DNA from: Mytilus galloprovincialis
Lineage: Eukaryota; Mollusca; Bivalvia; Mytilida; Mytilidae
Assembly: GCF_965363235.1 (NCBI RefSeq)
Contig: NC_134839.1
Coordinates: 61,781,560 to 61,845,559 of the forward strand
Reading direction: 5' to 3'
Length of the DNA stretch: 64,000 nt
Part shown: positions 25,701-36,400 of the stretch, piece by piece
Layout of the letters: each line of letters starts with the position of its first letter
Position numbering within the stretch: position 1 is the stretch's first letter
Notes under the pieces: generated by a model
Databases searched by the model: none
Seen by the model: the letters and a program-made list of their open reading frames with translations, nothing else
What the model was told of the DNA's origin: nothing
Program-made: the position numbers and the translations under genes

Positions 25701-28700
25701 AGCGTACACATTTGTTTTCAATTTCGGTATCTATGATGAGTTTTTTTTTATAATTTTCTTAATTTATCGTTTAAGCGCTGTACGTTGAGCAATTACCAAT
25801 GACAGAAGTTCATCGTGGACTTTGTGTTGATAAAAGTAAGTGTTCATCTAATGACTTAAGCATATATATTTATAAACAAGCATAGAGTGGTTTGACAAGA
25901 AATCTCTCTGAAGTCTACATAATCATTTATCATAAAACAGAGACGTACATATGTGTATTACATATGTTATGTAGCATCGTTTTAAGAATTTGATATTACT
26001 ATTGCAGAACTAACTTGATAAACAAAACAATATTGCTATACACTTTATCAAAATTTAGTCCATTCTGGAAAAACAAGTCATTAACACACCTTCCTTCATT
26101 TTTGTGTCAAGTGTCGCAAAACAAAGGCCGTCAGTGATTAGTTAAGTGAGGAACATGTTGATAAAATGAACATTTTAAAATTTTGATAATTTAAAGTTCA
26201 AATTTAAAAATCAAAGTTTAGTCTAGTCATGCTTTGTTTGAAGTTCCTATAATTAATTATCGAAAGTTTGTCTCTGAAATTTTGTATTTTCGATACTTTG
26301 AGCCCCATATGGCTTCAACTGGATTGTGACGTCATGAAAAGTTGTGTAAGATTTTTTTTTAAAAACACCTAAACTTAAAAATATACAGGCCTACAAAGCG
26401 AGTCACATTCACTACCTAAGGGGAGTATTTAATTGAAAACAAAACGAATTACGTCTAGGGAAAACGGTATTATTTATTCTGCCATAGGCGACATTACTAA
26501 CATTTTCTAAATTTGCCAATTTTTATAATAAAAATCTGGAGAAAACAGTTATGTGTGGTGTTAGTTCTTTATTATTCTGTTACAAAAATTGAAGCCAAAT
26601 ACCGGTAGTATTATGACCATCTTCCAATGGAGCTTGCTTATGTTATCCATGCCCACCGCCATTTTACACCAAATTTATGAATTTTTGGAATTCTTTTCGA
26701 AAAATTCTCTAGAATATATTCCAATAGGTTTCAATTTATATTGTAAAAATTCACACTGCAGTTATTCATGAATAAATACAAATTATATTGTACCCTTAAA
26801 TCCAATCACAGTGCTCCTAAGTTGACTTCCTTCAACTGCCTTGGGAACACAAAAGGTCAACCTAATGCTTGGAAAATGTAATAGTACTGTTTTCCCTATA
26901 CTTTGACATCAAGATATAAAGAATTCTTATGACACCATTAATGCAATACTGGATAAATATTTGTTTGTCCCCATTACTTAAAGACACATGGATAATTTTA
27001 TATCCCCAACCCTACATGTGGGTTTACCTCTTTCTCTACTTTTTCAGATAAGGCTTAATAGTCAACCTGTATCCAACCAAATCTTATATATATTTAAAAG
27101 AATAATAAACAGTTCCATTTAACAGATAAAAATGACAGTTCCTTTCAATTTGTATTATTTTATCCAAAATTTACAACATTAGCACAAATTCAAGATTTTT
27201 CATACTAATCTCCATTCCATGGATTTAGTATATGTTATATTGTGGTTCAAATTTCCAGGTATTGTTATAAAATCCATTTTTCTGTCTAGAGATGATAAAA
27301 ACAAAGATATTAGACACTTAAAACATTAGATATGCAAACTACTCAGCTGTACAGTTGCGTATTTTTGCTTGTATTAATCTTTAGAAAAGCTAAATTATGT
27401 CCCTTGGAAATATTAATTTCCAACAAAAAAAAATTTCAAACAGTAGAAAATGAAAATTATATATGAAAATTATATATGCCTGATATAATAAAATATAGAA
27501 ACGACAAAATTAAGCAACATTGAAATATTTGCTGCGTGAATTGCCAAGAATGTGACCAATTCTTTACACAGCAGAGTATAAATTCAATCTAAGTTTAGCC
27601 TCAAGAAGGTCTCTTTTTTTCTTAGATGGACAATATCAACACTGAAAAGGCGTCTAGTATTACCAAATATTACCTTACTCCATAAACAGTACAAGCATAA
27701 CCAGAACATGTCCCATTTTAATAGATAATGTCTATAGAAATACCCAAGAGATACATTTAGGGAATTACACAGCAAATAGGCAAATATTTCAGTTAAAAAT
27801 ATTTGTCGAGACTTGAATTCTGGTGGTTCCAACTGAATTAATCATTGCGAAAGGTAAAAATAAATACAAAAGAACTATAGTTTGGTGCATTTTATACAAT
27901 ATAGTTAATATTGAAATCCTAGAATTAAGTTTTATATCAGTACCCATCAGTTTGACATATTATGATGACTCTGCAATTTTCTCAACTCAGTATTGTTCTG
28001 AGTGACAAATTCTATTCTTTGTGATAAAAATTAAATGTACTATAATCAACCGCTTCAAAATAGTATAATATAAGCGCATTCTGGTTGATTTTAATTTCCC
28101 TTGCTATCTTCGGTATAAGGAAGACGTTACTAGTTATTCTGCCATAGGCGACAATACTAACACGTTTTAAAGTTACCACACCTTAAGAAAAACAGTCATG
28201 TGTGGTGTTCTGTTTTAAAAAATGAAGCCAAATAGTATCATGACCAACTTCCAATGGAGCTTGCTTATGTTATCCATTCCCACCGTCATTGTACACCAAA
28301 TTTATAAAATTTTGGAAGTCTTTTCGAAAAATTCCCTAGAAAATATTTCAATATGTTTCAAAATTAAAATAATAAATATCTACACTGCAGTCATTCATAG
28401 ATAAATAAAAAAAATATTGTACACTTACATTCAATCACAGCGCTCCTAAGTTGACTTTCCTCACATGCCTTGGGTACTCAAAAGGCCAACCAGACATGGA
28501 CATTTTCACTTCGTTAACGGCAGTTCCCATTTACCCATCTACGGATTAAAACACATGAAACCATGAATCTCTCCCTAGAACCTATTTAGCGAGAAGTTTC
28601 CCATGTTATTTACTGCATGACTAGAGATAAGTCGCTCACTTGCACACTTACCAATATGACATACATACTCTTTAGATGGATCTAGTGAAGTTTTTGTATT

Positions 28701-31700
28701 GGATGTTCCTTATGACTATACCACTCAAGACTTCAAATGCTATTGGGATCACAGAGGGTCGGGAAGTCATCCAGATTCTTTACTAAATATTACAAATCTA
28801 ACCGTGGTAAGAGAAGTGCTGGAACTCATGAACGTTGGACAGAAGTATTGGATTAGTGACATAAGCGAAAGCGTTTATAGTAAGAATTATTTATATTGTA
28901 TAAGTTTCATATGTTATAATAAACATCAAAAGGAAAGGTTTTATCTCAGGATATATTTATGAACATGAATTTACGTATGCTTATTGTTGAATCAGCTGTA
29001 TGCTGACCAATATTTGCTAATTATTTCTTCATTTGGTCCCTGGTGGAGAGTTCTTTTATTTGCACCCATGCATAATCCTCCGTTTTTATATAAGATGAAC
29101 ATTCTTATTACTTTAATATAAAAAGATATATCCATGTGTACAAATGTTACTGCACTCCATGTTTATTTCGGTAATAAATGTTTCCACAGTGATGCACGAG
29201 GTCAAAATATTTAAAATTCGAACACGAAATAATGTTTACATGCTGAAAAGCATACGAATATGAACTTAACAAATACAAAAGTATAGTTTTATCATTAGTT
29301 GCTATACATTTATAAATATATATATAACAAGTCAAAAAGGGTACAACATCACCATTAAATAACTATAAAATGAACAAATATTAGATATTTCGGATAACAG
29401 TTATCCTTCTTCGGTAATAGCACGATGTCAAATGAATCATGTCAATATATTCAAATTGAGACACTATCAAAATCTTGAAAAATTTATACAATTTAAGCGA
29501 ACATCAGAGACGCTGGTACAATTTTTAAATTTCCAAACACGGCGCAAAGACATGCCACAATAAAAATAGTTATTTGCGATGTGAACTGGCACAACTCTAA
29601 ATTTTCAAAGGTGGAAACAGTTGAGATGTTACTACTCAGTCTGCATGGATAGCAGTCCCCAAATAAAAAAAAAATAAAAATGCCCTAACCGATCCTAGTT
29701 GGTATAATATTATACCAACTTGGATCGGTTAGGTCACAATTGGTTTTTTTAATTGGGTACTACGATCCATGCAGTTGTAACATCTCAACTGTATTATACC
29801 AACTTGGATCGGTTACATATAAAGAGAAAAGGGAGGGGTGAAAGGTGGTGAGAAAAATGAGGCTGTTATTAAAAAAGAGGGACATTATTATTGTATAAGG
29901 GAAGAGTATAACACTAAAAGAATTATAAGATTGTTTATGTAAATCGATTGCTACCCATAAGAAAGATTTGGACAGCTTTCAATATAAGTGTATTTTGATC
30001 TGCTGTGGTCTAACGAAGCCAAAAAGCAAAACATTATTGTAAATTATGTGCAGCTTCACTAGCCATACGTTGAGTGTTTTTATTAAACATCCTTTTGACT
30101 GAATGTGATAGGAAAGAAACCATCGGAAATCTAGCCAATATTGGGTTTTTTTCACCAAATGACCACAAAGCTTTGTCAAAATTGCTGTTATAATTTATTT
30201 TTAGGCTTGGTACATCAATGTGAAGTGTTTCATCATGTAGCAAATTCTACATCGACTAGAAAGTCGTATAGTGCAATGCGTTATTGTAATGAGATGAATA
30301 GTTATAAATGCATTGATGGTTAGTTTAGATACATAATCTTTTATCTCTACGAGGACAGCAGTATTTCAGAATTTTGACAAAATGTTTCAACAATAGCTAG
30401 TATGTTGATTAGTGGCCTTTTACTGCACCACTTGTCATGTTTATTATGTTGTTGAGTTGTTGTTTGATTGGAATTTATATCACATCTATGTTTAATCTTT
30501 ATAAGTCAAACAATCAAAATATTCACATATATATGCTAGATACCTTGAAATCACAGTCATTTAATTTCCGTACTTGAACGGGAGATTCGAGGAAAAAAAA
30601 AGTTTATTTCCACCGGAGAACAACTCGATTCACCACCATGATTATGTGGGTTTTATCTTTTGTTTTAGATTTCTCGGTGAAAAGTAAAATCACAAAAATA
30701 CTTAACTCTGAGAAAAATTCAGAACGGAAAGTATCTAATTAAATGGTAAAATCAAAAGCTCATACACATCAAACGAATGGATAACAACCGTCATTTTCCT
30801 GACATGGTACAGCTATTTTCTTATGTAGAAAATGGTGGATTGGACCTGGTTATATAGCTAGCTTAAACTCACTTGTATGACAGTCGCATCAAATTCAATT
30901 ATATTGCCAACGATGCGTAAACAAAACAAACGGGCATAATAGGTTAAAATGTAAATAAAAGATAGGGGTAGAGTCAACATTATGTTGTAACATGAAAGTG
31001 TAAACTTAATAAGTACGGTAATGGTAAAAGTAATAAAACTTGCTCACGCAAGTTGTTAATGACAAAATGCAAAATTATACCTTAAACTATTCATATCATA
31101 AATATCTTCATCATGAATCTTCATAGGTAAGAAATACAGAACAGCTGTCTCACTTGTAAAATATCTGCACGGTAGACATGGAAATGATCATGAAAGGAAG
31201 AGGATGCATTATTCTGGTAAGTTTAAGAGATATATGTTCGGTGAAGAAATTATAGTTACCCTATAAACTATGTTTATGTATACTGAAGAAGAACGCATAT
31301 GGTCCTACCACTTTAGCATATTAAATTCTTTGGTAAGATTCGAACTACAACAAGTTCATTTAGAAGGGGTGTCATTCACCACTCTCGCACATTGTTGGTT
31401 TCGGAAAATAAACATATCTTTACTAAAGAATTCTATTTTGTGATTTACATTATGAATGATTATTTCTGTATGATCTTCCCACTATATAAACAAGTCCACA
31501 AAAGTAACGATACACAATTTTGAGCATACAATATAATAAATAGGAAAAACTGTTAAATTATTAAATGAAACGCATCCATAGCAAATGCATATGATTAAAA
31601 GAATCTGACAAAATTGGAAAGTGAGGAAATACCGTGTTTTATTTGTGCTTTTAGCTCACCTGGCCCGAAGGGCCATGTGAGCTTTTCTCATCACTTTGCG

Positions 31701-34700
31701 TCCGTCGTCCGTCGTCGTCGTCGTCGTCGTCCGGCGTCGTCTGTTAACTTTTACAAAAATCTTCTCCTCTGAAACAAGTGGGCCAAATTAATCCAAACTT
31801 GGCCACAATCATCTTTGGGGTTATCTAGTTTAAAAAATGTGTACGGTGACCCGGCCAACCAACCAAGATGGCCGCCATGGCTAAAAATAAAACATAGGGG
31901 TAAAATGCAGTTCTTGGCTAATAACTGAAAAACCAAAGCATTTAGAGCAAATCTGACATGGGGTTAAATTGTTTATCAGGCTAAGATCTATCTGCCCTGA
32001 AATTTGCAGATGAATCGGACAACCTGTTGTTGGGTTGCTGCCCCTGAATTGGTAATTTTAAGGAAATTTTGCTGTTTTTGGTTATTATCTTGAATATTAT
32101 TATAAATAGAGATTAACTGTAAACTGCAATAATGTTCAGCAAAATAAGATTTACAAACAAGTCGACATGACCGAAATGGTCAGTTGACCCCTTTAGGAGT
32201 TATTGCCCTTTATAGTCAATTTTTAACCATTTTTCGTAAATCTTAGTAATCTTTTACAAAAATCTTCTCCTCTGAAACTATTGGGCCAAATTAATCCAAA
32301 CTTGGCCACAATCATCTTTGGGGTATCTAGTTTTAAAAATGTGGCCGGTGACCCGGCCAACCAACCAAGATGGCCGCCATGGCTAAAAATAGAACATAGG
32401 GGTAAAATGCAGTTTTTGGCTTTTAACTCAAAAACCAAAGCATTTAGAGCAAATCTGACGTGGGGGTATAATTGTTTATCAGGTCAAGATCTATCTGCCC
32501 TGAATTTTTCAGATGAATCGGACAATCCGTTGTTGGGTTGCTGCCCCTGAATTGGTAATTTTAAGGAAATTTTGCTGTTTTTGTTATTATTTTGAATATT
32601 TGTATAGATAGAGATTAACTGTAAACAGCAATAATGTACAGCAAAGTAAGACCTAAAATTAAGTCAACATGACCAAAATGGTCAATTGACCTTCTAAGGA
32701 GTTATTGTCCTTTATAGTCAATTTTTAACAATTTTCATAAAATTTGTAAATTTTTACTAACATCTTCCACTGAAGCTACTGAGCCAAGTTCATTATAGAT
32801 AGAGATAATTGTAAGCAGCAAGAATGTTCAGTAAAGTAAGATGTACAAACACATCACCATCACCAAAACACAATTTTGTCACGAATCCATCTGCTTCCTT
32901 TGTTTAATATTCACATAGACCAAGGTGAGCGACACAGGCTCTTTAGAGCCTCTAGTTTTTTTTATCTGTGACGTAAGTTTGTCACGTAAAAAAATGAAGA
33001 TTTCAATAATGGGTTTACAATAACCTTGCAATGTAGTACAATACTGTGATTTGTCATATACATTGTATTAAATACAAAAAATGCATTTATAATACTATCA
33101 ATGTTAAGCGTGCTGCATCATCAATCCATGACGATATCGATATATGTCGCGGTTACATTGGCTTTATCAAACCCATAATCTGTAAAACATCTGGCGTCTC
33201 ATGTTTTATATATATATATAGCTATATGTAACATCATGGAAGTATTACATTGACGTCAATCCAATAAGTTGGTAACATCAAACATAATTTGGTTCAAAAA
33301 TAAAATCGAAAGTGCGCAATGGGGTTATTTAACAAAGATTAAAGGAAAGTGTCTCAGTTCAAAAATTAAAATTGTTTATCCTTTTCACTTTTAGACAAGC
33401 ACTATTGGAATATTTTTAGTTTATATGTAATAAGTATATTAATCAAAGCTTCTCTAGACTACATTGCCCCACATTTACTTATAAAATGACTAAATGTATA
33501 TGTGTTTTCTATTTGAAGGAGGACTTGTATGGCAAGTTTCAATTATTGGATCGTTAGGAGCCATCATTGTGATTGGGTTTACTGTAACCTGCTTGTTGTA
33601 AGATATTTGTAGGATGCATTCAATTTCTTTTAAATTCACATCAAACTGAATATGTATGAAAAATTAAATAGTTATATGAATACGCTTAAAAGAGTGTGGC
33701 CTTAATTGTTTACAAAACCTTTGCATCCTGGTGACGAGATATTTACCAAAGGAAAATCATAAACTATATCAAATGTTAGTTTGCAAATTAAAGCCTTAAG
33801 TATTGCATTTGCTATTTGGAAGTGGCCGATTATTTTGGCTGCTTATTCTCGAAGGCATTCGAAAGAATGTTAGTATGAAATAGGCCACATAAGAACCAAT
33901 CTTAAGCTTTATTCTTTAACGCGGATGACATTTTCCACACTCATGACTTAAAATTAAATTCGATAATCTGAACGTTAATCTTACTGCGTATAAATTAATA
34001 TAAAACGGTCAATCGAGAGTTTTGAAAACTAGAACGAATATAAACAATTAGTTGTATGTCTACTTCAACTACGTTGAACTCTTGTGGTAATGCAATTTTT
34101 TAATTCATACATATTTTCCCTATGTTAACACTTGTGCATTTTTAAGGTGGTCTGTCTTCAAATTAAATAAAGTTTAAAGGTGAAACATAAAATTGGGACC
34201 AACTTGATTAATATGAAATTAAGAAAAATGCTAGGAAAAATTGTATCTCTGTACACATGCATTGCAATTGTATGTCGAGTAATACTGTTATCAGCCAAAG
34301 TTGTTTATTTCCATTAATTCGGAAGTAAGAAGACGCAATTAGACTTCTTTTTATACTTATGTGTTTGTAGTGTGAAGCGGTCAATTGGTAACTTGAAACG
34401 TGAAGTGCACAGACTCAAGCAACAAAGATTTGAACATCCAATGTATGGTACTGACCAGATTCAAATGATACAGAGCAGTGTTCCGGAACCGGAAACGCCA
34501 ATATCACCTACCGGTTCATCTATGTATGAAAATTTCCTGAATTCAGTTGCATCAGGAGAATCAAATGTAACTGTAAGTTACTTGACATCGACACAGGTTC
34601 AGCGCACAGTAGAGGTCACAGAAACCCATAATGCAACATCGCAAGATTACAGTGACGGTTTCAGTCCACATTTTCTTCCACCATTAAAAATTCCAAAACA

Positions 34701-35064
34701 CCGTCCTATAATTAGACACACTTCACTGGTAAATAGCACGGATGGGCAAGTAAACATGCTTCATTGCAGACAAACGTCAACAGAACCTGCATCTTCCAAA
34801 ATGTTCCCACTGCAACACTGCCTTCGTGGAATGCCTATTGAATGGTTCAAAACTGAGGATGATATTCACATCCATGGATCTACCAACTCGACAAACAAAC
34901 CAAGTCCTAGGCCATGCATTACAAACACTGAATCAAGAGCTTCAAGTAAAAGCGAGCGAGCAAGCGCATTTTATTTGAACACAGGACGCTCAGCTGATTT
35001 TGAAAATCCAGAGATTGAAATCGATGGGGAAGATTATGAAAATATTTGGGGAAAAAATATTTAA
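22656..35064 (+). CDS. Single-pass membrane receptor-like protein with lectin-like ectodomain (8 exons, 487 aa)
   Basis: Joined exons 22656-22716, 23929-24090, 25776-25835, 28676-28879, 30205-30318, 31127-31216, 33519-33597 and 34371-35064 sum to 1464 nt: 487 codons plus TAA. All introns are GT-AG. Introns 1-6 are phase 1 and intron 7 is phase 2. Residues 1-20 are a signal peptide. Residues 21-230 form a Cys-containing ectodomain with WYDAVNVC, LLPE, TMWTSSY, NVGQKYWISDI and SYKCID, reminiscent of two degenerate C-type lectin-like units. There are five N-glycosylation sequons (NMS, NGS, NIT, NLT, NST). Residues 236-257 are the transmembrane helix, followed by KR. The 230-residue Ser/Thr-rich tail has YENF (309-312) and YENI (479-482), both Tyr-x-Asn motifs that could bind SH2 proteins when phosphorylated. 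A decayed tandem copy lies about 20 kb upstream. Lectin assignment is inference; gene structure is well supported. Confidence 0.85.
22970..23770 (+). pseudogene. Reverse transcriptase remnant (YIDD type) with part of its 3' tail
   Basis: Lies in intron 1 of the receptor gene. Visible are QIIGIPIGTYC (about 23065), FRYIDDVLS decayed (about 23205) and, near 23530, RKFYGRHHELVDRYG. The 3' tail AGCAACACGACGGGTGCCAC starts near 23687. Stops at several points, for instance near 23290. Same family as 110-606. Confidence 0.75.
23929..24090 (+). CDS. Receptor exon 2: first lectin-like segment
   Basis: Encodes ECQVQWYDAVNVCRQQEQ, then ILLPE and MSFLGYRSDVTMWTSS. The W-x-x-A-x-x-x-C pattern followed by L-P-E and a Trp motif is what a C-type lectin-like fold shows at helix 1 and strand 2. 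Contains the sequon NMS. Acceptor TTTAAG, donor G/GTATGC, both phase 1. Confidence 0.8.
24355..24620 (+). repeat. Dispersed repeat (CGCTGTTCAAAAGTC family)
   Basis: Second copy of the repeat at 20165: CGCTGTTCAAAAGTCATAAA, AAATCCAGGTTACAAACTAA, CATACATGGAAACGAACTG. In intron 2 of the receptor gene. Confidence 0.65.
25655..25745 (-). repeat. Decayed GACGAAACGCGCGTCTGG repeat
   Basis: Contains TCTTTTGTAGACTAAACGCA and TTCGGTATCTATGATGAG, matching 47325-47465 and 62130-62270. It ends about 30 bases before receptor exon 3. Confidence 0.55.
25776..25835 (+). CDS. Receptor exon 3
   Basis: Encodes ALYVEQLPMTEVHRGLCVDK, the end of the first lectin-like segment with one Cys. Acceptor TTTAAG, donor A/GTAAGT; 60 nt, phase 1 at both ends. 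The decayed copy has a one-base deletion here. Confidence 0.8.
26460..26870 (+). repeat. Direct repeat, copy 1
   Basis: Shares ATTCTGCCATAGGCGAC, CAATGGAGCTTGCTTATG and CTCCTAAGTTGACTT with 28125-28495. Pairs of this size about 1.7 kb apart could be a duplicated MITE or ends of a composite insertion. In intron 3 of the receptor gene. Confidence 0.75.
28125..28495 (+). repeat. Direct repeat, copy 2
   Basis: Second copy of the 26460 block in the same orientation with scattered substitutions and small indels. The 1.25 kb between the two copies has no recognisable gene. Confidence 0.75.
28676..28879 (+). CDS. Receptor exon 4: second lectin-like segment
   Basis: 68 codons encoding VPYDYTTQDFKCYWDH, SLLNITNLTVVREVLELM and NVGQKYWISDISESVY. 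The G-x-K-Y-W-I motif resembles the WIG motif of C-type lectin-like domains. Three sequons (NGS, NIT, NLT). Acceptor CTTTAG, donor A/GTAAGA, phase 1. Confidence 0.85.
29385..29560. repeat. Dispersed repeat fragment
   Basis: Starts with ATTTCGGATAACAGTTATCC and TTCTTCGGTAATAGCACG, then CATCAGAGACGCTGGTAC. Reads like a dispersed mussel repeat with a short internal palindrome. In intron 4 of the receptor gene. Confidence 0.4.
29617..29815. mobile_element. Nested palindromes (hairpin within hairpin)
   Basis: An inner palindrome at 29686-29731 (TAACCGATCCTAGTTGGTAT against ATACCAACTTGGATCGGTTA) lies within an outer inverted pair (ACAGTTGAGATGTTAC at 29617 against GTAACATCTCAACTGT ending 29792). 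A third copy of one inner arm follows at 29792-29815. This suggests one foldback element inserted in another. Confidence 0.75.
30205..30318 (+). CDS. Receptor exon 5
   Basis: 38 codons encoding LVHQCEVFHHVANSTSTRKS and YSAMRYCNEMNSYKCIDG with three cysteines and the sequon NST. It would close the second lectin-like segment. It is the best conserved exon in the decayed copy. Acceptor TTTTAG, donor G/GTTAGT, phase 1. Confidence 0.85.
30670..31000 (+). repeat. Dispersed repeat (AGTAAAATCACAAAAATAC family)
   Basis: Contains AAGTAAAATCACAAAAATAC, CAAACGAATGGATAACAACC and GTATGACAGTCGCATC. Other copies at 50335-50665 (same strand), 48050-48335 and 50095-50235 (opposite). In intron 5 of the receptor gene. 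Confidence 0.75.
31127..31216 (+). CDS. Receptor exon 6: basic juxtamembrane segment
   Basis: 30 codons: KKYRTAVSLVKYLHGRHGN and DHERKRMHYSG, strongly basic and without Cys. It links the ectodomain to the membrane helix, and the KRKR-like character could allow proteolytic shedding (inference). Acceptor TTCATAG, donor G/GTAAGT. Confidence 0.8.
31653..32955. mobile_element. Non-autonomous element with internal 503-base tandem duplication
   Basis: Starts with the palindrome AGCTCACCTGGCCC / GGGCCATGTGAGCT and a (GTC)n run at 31705-31735. It ends in the hairpin AGGCTCTTTAGAGCCT followed by CTAG. The interior repeats itself: TTTTACAAAAATCTTCTCC occurs at 31749 and 32252 (period 503), and a third, shortened unit starts near 32750. 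The hairpin plus CTAG end recalls Helitron 3' ends, but the 5' TC end is not evident. Open frames inside are mirror artefacts of the repeat. In intron 6 of the receptor gene. Confidence 0.7.
33519..33597 (+). CDS. Receptor exon 7: transmembrane helix
   Basis: Encodes GGLVWQVSIIGSLGAII and VIGFTVTCL, an uninterrupted hydrophobic segment of about 22 residues. Acceptor TTGAAG, donor TT/GTAAGA, leaving phase 2. Confidence 0.85.
33600..34370. other. Receptor intron 7
   Basis: AT-rich intron without a repeat or gene I can identify. Confidence 0.4.
34371..35064 (+). CDS. Receptor exon 8: cytoplasmic tail
   Basis: The longest coding exon: 230 codons, TAA at 35062-35064. It starts VKRSIGNLKREVHRLKQQ, an amphipathic basic stretch next to the membrane. 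It is rich in Ser, Thr and Pro, with SSMYENFLNS and EDYENIWGKN as likely phosphotyrosine sites and PETPISPTGS as likely proline-directed sites. No enzyme domain is visible. The decayed copy keeps only the first third of this exon. Confidence 0.85.
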
Positions 35065-35467
35065 AGATGGTTTAAATGCGTAGATATAATCCGTACAAAT
35101 TTCAGTCTTTAATTATAGTCTTTCATAATTTGAATATACGCCAAATAACTCAGAAGTAGAGTCTGTTATATAATGCAATCACTGTTTGATCTGTACATAG
35201 ATTTTTGTTTATTTAGACTGTATCTTATACGTGTATTATATTTATAGTATATAGTACTGTTTTCTCATTTCATAAAGACATATAGGTGTTCTTCTGTAAA
35301 ACATATCAATCACCGCTAGTTGTTTAAGTGAATATTGAAGAACGGCATTGATGATTTTTTTGTATGATATTCTCAAAATCATTTGCACATAAATTAAGGG
35401 AGAATTAACAGACCTCCACTTTTGACATTTTTACTATAAAGGATAAAAACAGTGTACATGTACCTGG

Positions 35468-35473
35468 AATAAA
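35468..35473 (+). terminator. Candidate poly(A) signal of the receptor gene
   Basis: AATAAA about 400 bases after the stop codon. It is the first perfect hexamer I noticed downstream. Confidence 0.4.
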
Positions 35474-35534
35474 AATATGAGACACTTCACAAAGTTGACT
35501 TTGAATAAGTTGAATGTGGCTATTCTATTTGTTC

Positions 35535-36190
35535 CCTTTTTGTCGAGCCTTCGACTTAAGTGGAAAAAGCGAGAAATAGCGATCCTACATTCCGTCGGCG
35601 TCGGTGTCGTCGGCGGCGTCCATAAATATTCACTCTGTGGTTAAAGTTTTTGAAATTTTAATAACTTTCTTAAACTAATAAAACTGGATTTGTATCAAAC
35701 TTGGACAGAAGCTTGTTTATGATCATATTAAGATAGTATCCAGAAGTAAATTTTGTAAAAATAAAATTCCAATTTTTCCTTATTTTACATATAAATGGAC
35801 TTAGTTTTTCTGCAGTGAAACATTACATTCACACTGTGGTTAAAGTTTTTTTTTAATATTAATAACTTTCTTACTTTTTTTCTGCCAGGAAACATTACAT
35901 TCACTCTGTGATTAACGTTTTTAAAATTTGAATAACTTTCTTAAACTATCCCAGATTTGTACCAAACTTGGACAGAAGCATGTTTCTTATCATAAGATAG
36001 TATCCAGAAGTAAATTTTATAAAAAAAAAAATCATTTTTCCCGTATTTTACTTATAAATGGACTTAGTTTTTCTTCCAGTTAACATAACATACAGTCTGC
36101 AGTTAAAGTTTTTAAAACATTTTTAAGATTCTTAAACTATCCTGGATTCTACCAAACTTGGACAGAAGCTTCTGACAATCAAAAGATAGA
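35535..36190. mobile_element. Element with about 200-base internal tandem units
   Basis: Begins GTCGAGCCTTCGACTTAAG and a CGTCGGCGTCGGTGTCG run. Then come four units opening with TTCAC(A/T)CTGTGGTTAAAG-like sequence near 35628, 35829, 35897 and 36090. The second unit is truncated. Each full unit contains ACTTGGACAGAAGC and AGATAGTATCCAGAAG. Organisation parallels the element at 31653-32955. Confidence 0.65.
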
Positions 36191-36400
36191 ATCGAGAGGA
36201 ATATTTTTATTGATTTTTTTCATCACTTTTCTTGAGTGTGTGATTAACAACAAAAGTAGGCGAGACACTGGGTTACGTGGAACCCTTACAAATTTTTGTT
36301 GTATAGCTCCGAAACGTTTTTGAGTATCAATACTTCCATGGCTTTCAAAAATGAACAAAATTAAAAAAAAAGCGGTTCGGACGCGAAATGTTATTTTCAT
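36179..36400 (-). other. Possible small secreted protein, unassigned
   Basis: A 73-codon frame opening MKITFRVRTAFFLILFIFES, a good leader peptide, followed by basic sequence (QKRFGAIQQKFVRVPRNP). The 3' end overlaps the neighbouring tandem-unit element. No family recognised and no downstream exon needed. Could be repeat sequence. Confidence 0.2.

Noticed and set aside
32223..32550. Overlapping open frames on both strands with similar partners at 31751-31936
   Set aside because: Both belong to the tandem units of the 31653-32955 element and mirror each other; no domain.
34371..35064. ITAM or ITIM in the receptor tail
   Set aside because: The two YENx motifs are about 170 residues apart and lack the hydrophobic residue at position -2, so neither consensus is met.
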